DNA of 10,403 nt from positions 1 through 10,403 of the forward strand of contig JAJDBA010000208.1 in NCBI GenBank assembly GCA_029261675.1, given 5' to 3'. Shown here one piece after another: positions 6,022 to 10,403 of the stretch. The notes under the pieces are model-generated. The model was not told where the DNA came from. It worked only from the letters and a program-made list of their open reading frames with translations, and made no database searches. Every line of letters begins with the position of its first letter. Positions within the stretch are counted from its first letter, which is position 1. This stretch comes from Nitrospinaceae bacterium (lineage in GTDB: Bacteria > Nitrospinota > Nitrospinia > Nitrospinales > VA-1). A program made the position numbers and the translations under genes.

Positions 6022-7338
6022 CTAACTTAGGCTACTGGCTATCCTGCCAAAACGGCTGGCCCAACTTCCTTGTCCTTTTTTTTGTAAGAACTGCAAAATT
6101 TCTCCGTTACTATTCGATAAGGTAGGGCAATTTTGATTATCGGTTAGAATATTTTCGGCGATAAGATTTATGCATTTTGATAACGAGCTATCTTTATCGT
6201 AAAACAACGTGCCACGATTATTGGTGATATTGATGATTTTGTGGTGTGGCACCATTCCGACCATATGAATGCGATCTTTGTATTCATCATAACGATCCAG
6301 AGTCTCAAGATATTCTCGAAGCTGATCCAGACAATTGGAAATTTCTTTTGGGGACTGGCAGCGATTGAAAATGATGCCAAACTTTTTATTGCTTAGAATT
6401 TCTGTTACCGCTTCCTGGCCTCGCAGCGCAATCATCCGGTTTACATAAGCCTTATCCAGACCAGTCAAACGGCCCTGCTTATAATCCTCATAAAAATCTT
6501 CATAGTAGTCGATGAACGAGTGCAAAGCATCAATGCTGCCATTGACGGCGATACTATTACTCATATCAAAAATGAAAAGCACCTGATCGATGGAATTCAT
6601 CAATGAAGATAAATGGTTGACCCCTCCGGCGGGAGTATCAAGGACAATATATTTGAACCGCCCAATGAGCTCGTTCACAAACTCCAAGAACAACAACAGG
6701 AAGGCGGGTTCATTGATACGTTTTCGATGACTTCTTTTGCCAAGAATAGGAACTTCGCCTCCCAACAAAGAAAATTTATACTCCTCTATATAATTTATGA
6801 ATTCATCCGCGATCGGTCTCGAATTATTTTCACGCTCTTTTATAATTTCTCTAAGAGGGTCCATATCGAGTTTTTTTAAAAGCGGACTCAGAACTTTAAT
6901 CTGTTTAACCGTGTGAATCTGCCCACGCTCTAGGAAAAATTCCTGCAACACATTTCCAAAGCTAAACTCTGAAAAATGGAACAATTCAATATTCATGTTT
7001 TTATACAACGCCAGACTTTTTTGCAGTTGTGCGTTGTTGCTATCAATTTCCTTGTCAAGATAAGCCTGGAACAGAGTCAGGATTCTGTAAATGGATTGCA
7101 AAAAATCGACTTGATAAGTCTTGTTGGCGAGTGTTTCAAACAGGTCGTAGAAGGTTTTTCTGGGGTGGCTTTCCAGAATACTGGAGATAGTCGGCAAACG
7201 TAAATCCAAATCGAACAGACATACACTATCGTGATTTAGGGAGTCGCCCAACATACGCGTCAAAGCCGCTGTCGTATTTATCGACAACGTTGTTTTTCCA
7301 ATTCCGCCTTTTGGACCGATAATAGAAATAACCGGCAT
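6022..7338 (-). CDS. ParA/MinD-type ATPase with a large inserted domain
   Basis: This 438-aa protein is a deviant-Walker P-loop ATPase. The Walker A motif is GPKGGIGKTT (8-17), with the signature Lys10 and Lys15. A second conserved strand is LFDLDLRLP (41-49). The Walker B-type strand is YIVLDTPAGG (230-239). Typical ParA/MinD proteins have about 75-85 residues between the second and third of these; here there are about 185, so an extra helical segment of roughly 110 residues (about 80-190) is inserted. The C-terminal stretch (about 413-438, with WASRFGRIASSL) could be an amphipathic helix, as in MinD membrane targeting; this is inference. The ATG follows the rsmI TGA directly and is preceded by AAGGA. 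It is not a recognised MinD, FlhG, CpaE or MipZ by eye. Its place before the bactofilin and transpeptidase suggests a role in positioning them. Confidence 0.8.
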   Translation of the reverse strand: MPVISIIGPKGGIGKTTLSINTTAALTRMLGDSLNHDSVCLFDLDLRLPTISSILESHPRKTFYDLFETLANKTYQVDFLQSIYRILTLFQAYLDKEIDSNNAQLQKSLALYKNMNIELFHFSEFSFGNVLQEFFLERGQIHTVKQIKVLSPLLKKLDMDPLREIIKERENNSRPIADEFINYIEEYKFSLLGGEVPILGKRSHRKRINEPAFLLLFLEFVNELIGRFKYIVLDTPAGGVNHLSSLMNSIDQVLFIFDMSNSIAVNGSIDALHSFIDYYEDFYEDYKQGRLTGLDKAYVNRMIALRGQEAVTEILSNKKFGIIFNRCQSPKEISNCLDQLREYLETLDRYDEYKDRIHMVGMVPHHKIINITNNRGTLFYDKDSSLSKCINLIAENILTDNQNCPTLSNSNGEILQFLQKKGQGSWASRFGRIASSLS

Positions 7339-8043
7339 TCAATCTTTCCTTTTTTTTACATTTGATCCCGCAATAACCAAGGTTAACTCGCCCCGCCATT
7401 TGCGTTCTTGATCTGCGAGGTCTTCCAAATTACCGCGAATCACCTCTTCATGCATTTTTGTCAATTCTCTGGCAATTGCAATTTGTCGATTACCAAACAC
7501 TTTTAAAAGATCACGTAAGGTTTTTTGAATTCGATTCGGCGATTCAAAGATGACCAAGGTTCTCTTTTCAGTTGCTAAATTCTCAAGCGTAGTCGTCCTT
7601 CCTTTTTTCCTGGGAAGAAAACCCTCAAAAATAAATTTATCCATCGGGAGACCGGAAACGGTCAACGCGGCCAACAAGGCCGATGGTCCGGGAATAGCAT
7701 TTATGGCAAAACCTTCTTCTAACGCCGATTGCACTAAGTGGTAATGCGGATCCGAAATTCCCGGTGTTCCTGCATCAGAAACCAAGGCAATGCTTTCGCC
7801 TTTTTTAAGGCGATCCACAAATAATGCGCCCTTTTTAAATTTGTTATAGCTGTTGTAACTGGAAAGTGGGGTTTGGATTTCATAACGATTTAATAAAATC
7901 CGTGTGCGACGGGTATCTTCTGCGGCAATCAACGATACGGCACTTAAAGTTTCAACCGCCCTTTGAGTAAAATCGCCTAAATTTCCTATTGGAGTACTTA
8001 CAATATAAACAGTCCCTGGATCCAGGGAACCCTCATTTTCCAT
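7339..8043 (-). CDS. rsmI: 16S rRNA (cytidine(1402)-2'-O)-methyltransferase
   Basis: RsmI uses S-adenosylmethionine to 2'-O-methylate C1402 of 16S rRNA in the decoding centre. The tetrapyrrole-methylase fold is clear: GTVYIVSTPIGNLGDFTQRA (9-28), AAEDTRRTRILL, a loop with SLVSDAGTPGISDP-type sequence (here ALVSDAGTPGISDP), IPGPSALLAAL, and FEGFLPRKKG. At 234 aa it is shorter than the usual 270-290 aa and ends just after the methylase core (GELTLVIAG), so the C-terminal helical domain found in E. coli RsmI is missing. Some bacterial homologues share this short form. There is no Shine-Dalgarno sequence near the ATG, and a candidate promoter ends only 11 nt before it. The downstream ATPase begins immediately after the stop, so the two share a transcript. 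Confidence 0.94.
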   Translation of the reverse strand: MENEGSLDPGTVYIVSTPIGNLGDFTQRAVETLSAVSLIAAEDTRRTRILLNRYEIQTPLSSYNSYNKFKKGALFVDRLKKGESIALVSDAGTPGISDPHYHLVQSALEEGFAINAIPGPSALLAALTVSGLPMDKFIFEGFLPRKKGRTTTLENLATEKRTLVIFESPNRIQKTLRDLLKVFGNRQIAIARELTKMHEEVIRGNLEDLADQERKWRGELTLVIAGSNVKKRKD

Positions 8044-8054
8044 AGTACGAATAT

Positions 8055-8083
8055 ATTCTAATCCCCTACCTGCAAAAACTCAA
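8055..8083 (-). promoter_or_regulatory. Candidate promoter giving a very short leader before rsmI
   Basis: On the minus strand, TTGAGT (8078-8083) and TAGAAT (8055-8060) are separated by 17 nt. The -10 box ends 11 nt before the rsmI ATG, so the transcript would start only about 3-6 nt upstream of the ATG. That agrees with the absence of a ribosome binding site. If real, it drives rsmI and the ATPase-bactofilin-transpeptidase genes separately from parAB. Confidence 0.4.
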
Positions 8084-8116
8084 TAAGTAATTTGAAAACA
8101 ATAACTTTGAGTTTTT
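8074..8116. terminator. Possible weak bidirectional terminator between the first bactofilin and rsmI
   Basis: AAAAACTCAA (8074-8083) and TTGAGTTTTT (8107-8116) form a perfect 10-bp inverted repeat around a 23-nt loop, so each strand has an A tract before and a T tract after the stem. The GC content of the stem is low and the loop is long, so termination would be weak. The left arm overlaps the -35 box of the candidate rsmI promoter. Confidence 0.33.
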
Positions 8117-8120
8117 ACCG

Positions 8121-8549
8121 TTACCCGTTTTTGGGTTGGTTCATGGATTTCTTTTCTTTTTCTTCCGTCTTAACCAAAGGAATAATTTTAGACTCTTTTC
8201 CGGTCATGTCACAGGTTCCATCCAATACTCCGCCCAGCTCAATGTATAGAGCCGGGGATTTTACATTTCCCACAACTCTACTGGTCGAATGAATCTCTAC
8301 TTTTTTGGAAGCCATGACGGTACCTTCTACGCGGCCCATACAAACGACTGTGCCAGCAGAAATTTCAGCTATCAAATGTCCCGTCTCACCAACGATCAAA
8401 GTGTCTTCGGTTATAACCTGACCTTCAAATTTACCATCAATGCGAACGGTTCCATCAAAAGTGAGCGATCCGTTGAAAACTGTATCTTCGCCCATATAGG
8501 CTTTTATTTGCGCATCATCTTTTTTCATGTTTTCCTTGCCCTTCCACAT
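8121..8549 (-). CDS. bacA: Canonical bactofilin
   Basis: This 142-aa protein is a self-polymerising cytoskeletal bactofilin. After a short N-terminal tail, the core (about 15-120) shows the family pattern: AYMGEDTVFNGSLTFDG, VRIDGKFEGQV, LIVGETGHLIAEI, GRVEGTV, VVGNVKSPALYIELGGVLDGTCDM. The tail is charged (KTEEKEKKSMNQPKNG). It follows parB by 22 nt, so it is very likely in the parAB operon. In Myxococcus xanthus bactofilins work with ParAB and PadC to position chromosome origins, which makes a segregation link plausible here. The start is uncertain: the ATG at 8549 has AAGG 6 nt upstream, but the in-frame ATG at 8528 (MKKDDAQ) has an equally good or better AAGGA and would shorten the protein by 7 residues. 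The symbol is generic for the family. Confidence 0.93.
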   Translation of the reverse strand: MWKGKENMKKDDAQIKAYMGEDTVFNGSLTFDGTVRIDGKFEGQVITEDTLIVGETGHLIAEISAGTVVCMGRVEGTVMASKKVEIHSTSRVVGNVKSPALYIELGGVLDGTCDMTGKESKIIPLVKTEEKEKKSMNQPKNG

Positions 8550-8571
8550 GTAAAACCTTGCCTTTAAATTA

Positions 8572-9438
8572 TTATTTTCTTTTGCTTCCCATCAGCTCCT
8601 GAATCCGATCCAAATCGTCATCGGAGTAATAGGTCACAACTAGTTTTCCACCCTTTTTCTTAGGCGATATATCCACCTTTGTCCCTAACCTTCGTGCTAA
8701 TTCTTTTTCAAGATCTTTAATAAAAATATCCTTTTTTGCCGGTGAGAGCTGAGGCTTGTTTACAGAACCCGCTTTCACCTTATTGACTCTGCCTTCTGTT
8801 TGCCGAACCGTCAAATCGTGTTTGATGATTTCTTTTCTCAAAGTTTCCATTTGTTTGGAATTTTCCAAACCAAGCAAAGCTCTCGCATGCCCCATGGATA
8901 TTTTTTCAGAGATCAAATCTTCCTTTATATTCCTCGATAATTTTAGCAGGCGTAAAGTGTTGGCAACTGCTGTCCGGCTTTTTCCTACCTTTTTCGCGAC
9001 CATTTCCTGCGTCAGCGCGAACTCATTAGCCAGTCGAGCATAAGCTTCAGCCTCTTCTATAGGGTTCAAATCATGCCGATGAATGTTTTCAATGATCGCA
9101 ATTTCGAGCGATTGTGCATCGCTGACTTCTCGAATCACAGCGGGGATTTTTTTGAGTCCGAGTTTCTTCGAGGCTCGCCAGCGTCTTTCGCCGACAATCA
9201 ACTCATAACCCGAGCCCGCCTTTTGCACCACAACCGGTTGCAACACGCCATGCTCTTCAATGGAAGTTACCAGTTCTTCCAATTTCTTATCATCAAAATA
9301 GCTTCTGGGTTGCAGACGGTTAGGAGAAATTTCATCGACCAGTAAATCACTGGCCGCAGAAGGCTCTACCTCAGGGACACCCATTTCAAAATCTGGGATC
9401 AACGCATTGATGCCCTTGCCTAGCGCTTTTCTGTTCAT
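8572..9438 (-). CDS. parB: Chromosome-partitioning protein ParB
   Basis: ParB binds parS, spreads along DNA as a CTP-dependent sliding clamp, loads condensin and stimulates ParA. The 288-aa protein has the usual layout. A short N-terminal ParA-interacting segment begins RKALGKGINALI (3-14). The CTP-binding N-domain has LQPRSYFDD, GERRWRA (83-89) and ENIHRHDLNPIEEA (117-130). The helix-turn-helix is at about 142-165 (LTQEMVAKKVGKSRTAVANT). The C-terminal dimerisation domain is at about 235-288. The second CTP motif has IHRHDLNP where IQREDLNP is common, a mild variation. The ATG overlaps the parA stop by 4 nt (ATGA), giving translational coupling. Confidence 0.96.
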   Translation of the reverse strand: MNRKALGKGINALIPDFEMGVPEVEPSAASDLLVDEISPNRLQPRSYFDDKKLEELVTSIEEHGVLQPVVVQKAGSGYELIVGERRWRASKKLGLKKIPAVIREVSDAQSLEIAIIENIHRHDLNPIEEAEAYARLANEFALTQEMVAKKVGKSRTAVANTLRLLKLSRNIKEDLISEKISMGHARALLGLENSKQMETLRKEIIKHDLTVRQTEGRVNKVKAGSVNKPQLSPAKKDIFIKDLEKELARRLGTKVDISPKKKGGKLVVTYYSDDDLDRIQELMGSKRK

Positions 9439-10226
9439 GCTGCAGAACCTGTTAGAGAAGTTTTAGTCTCGGTTTTAGATCGGGAAATGATTTCTTTTGC
9501 AAGCTCGACATAAGAGTCTGCACCCCGCGAGCGACCCGCATAAAGCATAATAGGCTTACCATGACTGGGCGCCTCGCTCAAACGGACATTCCTCGGAATA
9601 ATACTTTTCAAAAGAAAATCGCTGAAATATTTTTGTACCTGGTCTTTCACCTGCGTGGCCAATAAGGTTCTACTATCAAACATAGTCAACAAAATACCTT
9701 CAACTTTAAGATCCGGGTTGATGGATTTTTTCACCAGTTTCAAAGTTTTCAATAAATGACTCAGGCCTTGCAAAGCATAATATTCACATTGCATAGGAAT
9801 CAACACCGAATTAGAAACAGCCAGCGCATTCAACGTCAATAACCCCAAAGACGGTGGGCAGTCAATGATCACAAATTCATATTCGCTCGTATGGGTCAGC
9901 TCTCTCTTCAATACTGTTTCCCGTGACTCTCGGGTCACCAGCTCAATTTCAGCGCCTGTCAGATCGACTCGTGAAGGTATTATTTTGAGGGTTTCAATTT
10001 CTGTCGAGCAAGTGACTTCTTCTACACTCGCCTCACCCATCATCAGCTCATACACGCCCTTGGCATCTTCGGCAACTCCCAAACCACTGGATGCATTGCC
10101 CTGAGGGTCAACATCAATAAGGAGAACTTTTTTGCCTGAAAGGGCAATAGACGCGGCGAGATTAATGGCGGTGGTTGTTTTTCCCACACCGCCTTTTTGA
10201 TTTGCAATGCTGATAATTTTACTCAT
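9435..10226 (-). CDS. parA: Chromosome-partitioning ATPase ParA (Soj)
   Basis: ParA is an ATP-dependent DNA-binding dimer that drives segregation of ParB-parS complexes. The 263-aa length is typical of chromosomal Soj. ANQKGGVGKTT (8-18) is the deviant Walker A with Lys11 and Lys16. VDPQGN (39-44) is the second motif. FVIIDCPPSLG (118-128, Asp122) is Walker B. MQCEYYALQGL and IPRNVRLSEAPSHGKP are conserved Soj motifs, the latter with the arginines used for nonspecific DNA binding. No close ribosome binding site is seen: GAGGAG lies 22 nt before the ATG, too far, and no in-frame start matches it. The parS site about 160 nt upstream may allow ParB to influence expression. Confidence 0.97.
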   Translation of the reverse strand: MSKIISIANQKGGVGKTTTAINLAASIALSGKKVLLIDVDPQGNASSGLGVAEDAKGVYELMMGEASVEEVTCSTEIETLKIIPSRVDLTGAEIELVTRESRETVLKRELTHTSEYEFVIIDCPPSLGLLTLNALAVSNSVLIPMQCEYYALQGLSHLLKTLKLVKKSINPDLKVEGILLTMFDSRTLLATQVKDQVQKYFSDFLLKSIIPRNVRLSEAPSHGKPIMLYAGRSRGADSYVELAKEIISRSKTETKTSLTGSAA

Positions 10227-10256
10227 GGCACCCGAAAATCGAGAAATACTCCTCTA

Positions 10257-10285
10257 AAATTAGCATAATTTCGCATTTCTACCAA
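10257..10285 (-). promoter_or_regulatory. Candidate promoter for the parA-parB-bactofilin operon
   Basis: On the minus strand, TTGGTA (10280-10285) and an extended -10, TGCTAATTT (hexamer 10257-10262), are separated by 17 nt. The -10 is about 30 nt before the parA ATG. An alternative -35 (TTGTCA) lies further upstream without a well-spaced -10. This rests on a motif match only. Confidence 0.35.
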
Positions 10286-10385
10286 ACTAATTCCCGTATT
10301 TGACAACGCTTAGAGCAAAAAGAACCATAGAGAGGTTGCGATTTCTGGATTGGAGAATTACGCAAAGATCTTCTCGGTGATGGAA

Positions 10386-10401
10386 TGTTTCACGTGAAAC
10401 A
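10386..10401. promoter_or_regulatory. parS centromere site
   Basis: TGTTTCACGTGAAACA is a perfect 16-bp palindrome and matches the widely conserved chromosomal parS consensus (TGTTNCACGTGAAACA) at every position. ParB, encoded nearby, should bind it and nucleate the partition complex. Its presence next to parAB is typical and suggests, but does not prove, that this region is near the replication origin. Confidence 0.96.
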
Positions 10402-10403
10402 AT

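Noticed and set aside
7339..8043. rsmI as a truncated pseudogene because it lacks the C-terminal domain
   Set aside because: The methylase core is complete, the stop is directly coupled to the next gene's start, and short homologues occur naturally, so it is called intact.

Overview
This window looks like a stretch of chromosome from a diderm (Gram-negative-type), flagellated bacterium of moderate to low GC. The evidence is a chromosomal parA-parB pair with a perfect parS site, two bactofilins, an LptM-like lipoprotein, a DUF484 protein, a short ArgA-type acetyltransferase and a small flagellar rod-type protein. That mix fits a deltaproteobacterium-like or Nitrospinota-like lineage. The taxonomic guess is inference, because no rRNA or other marker is present. 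All thirteen protein-coding genes supported here lie on the minus strand, so the window reads right to left.

Right part (10403 to about 8120): a parS site, a candidate promoter, then parA and parB with a 4-nt overlap, then a canonical bactofilin (bacA-like). Middle (8043 to 4197): rsmI, a large ParA/MinD-type ATPase with an extra domain, a second bactofilin with a non-bactofilin N-terminal domain, and a membrane-anchored L,D-transpeptidase. The second bactofilin and the transpeptidase share a homologous N-terminal region of about 70 residues (30 of 70 identical by ungapped alignment, counted by eye). This suggests a cytosolic adaptor or oligomerisation domain linking a bactofilin scaffold to a periplasmic peptidoglycan cross-linking enzyme, with the MinD-like ATPase as a possible positioning factor. 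It is the best candidate for an undescribed system in the window.

Left part (4138 to 1): argH is followed by a 40-codon lipoprotein gene (LptM/YifL type) through a TGATG stop-start overlap, then DUF484. This resembles the proteobacterial lptM-lysA/dapF-DUF484-xerC neighbourhood with lysA and dapF missing. A nitrobindin-like heme-binding beta-barrel gene, a short GNAT related to N-acetylglutamate synthase, and the 5' end of a flagellar rod-family gene follow.

The intergenic DNA in the left part is structured. There are two 41-nt copies of a hairpin-plus-core repeat in opposite orientations, whose stems differ by compensatory changes, and a long imperfect palindrome. No tRNA, rRNA, CRISPR array, insertion sequence or phage gene was seen. 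No gene-free stretch exceeds 300 bases.
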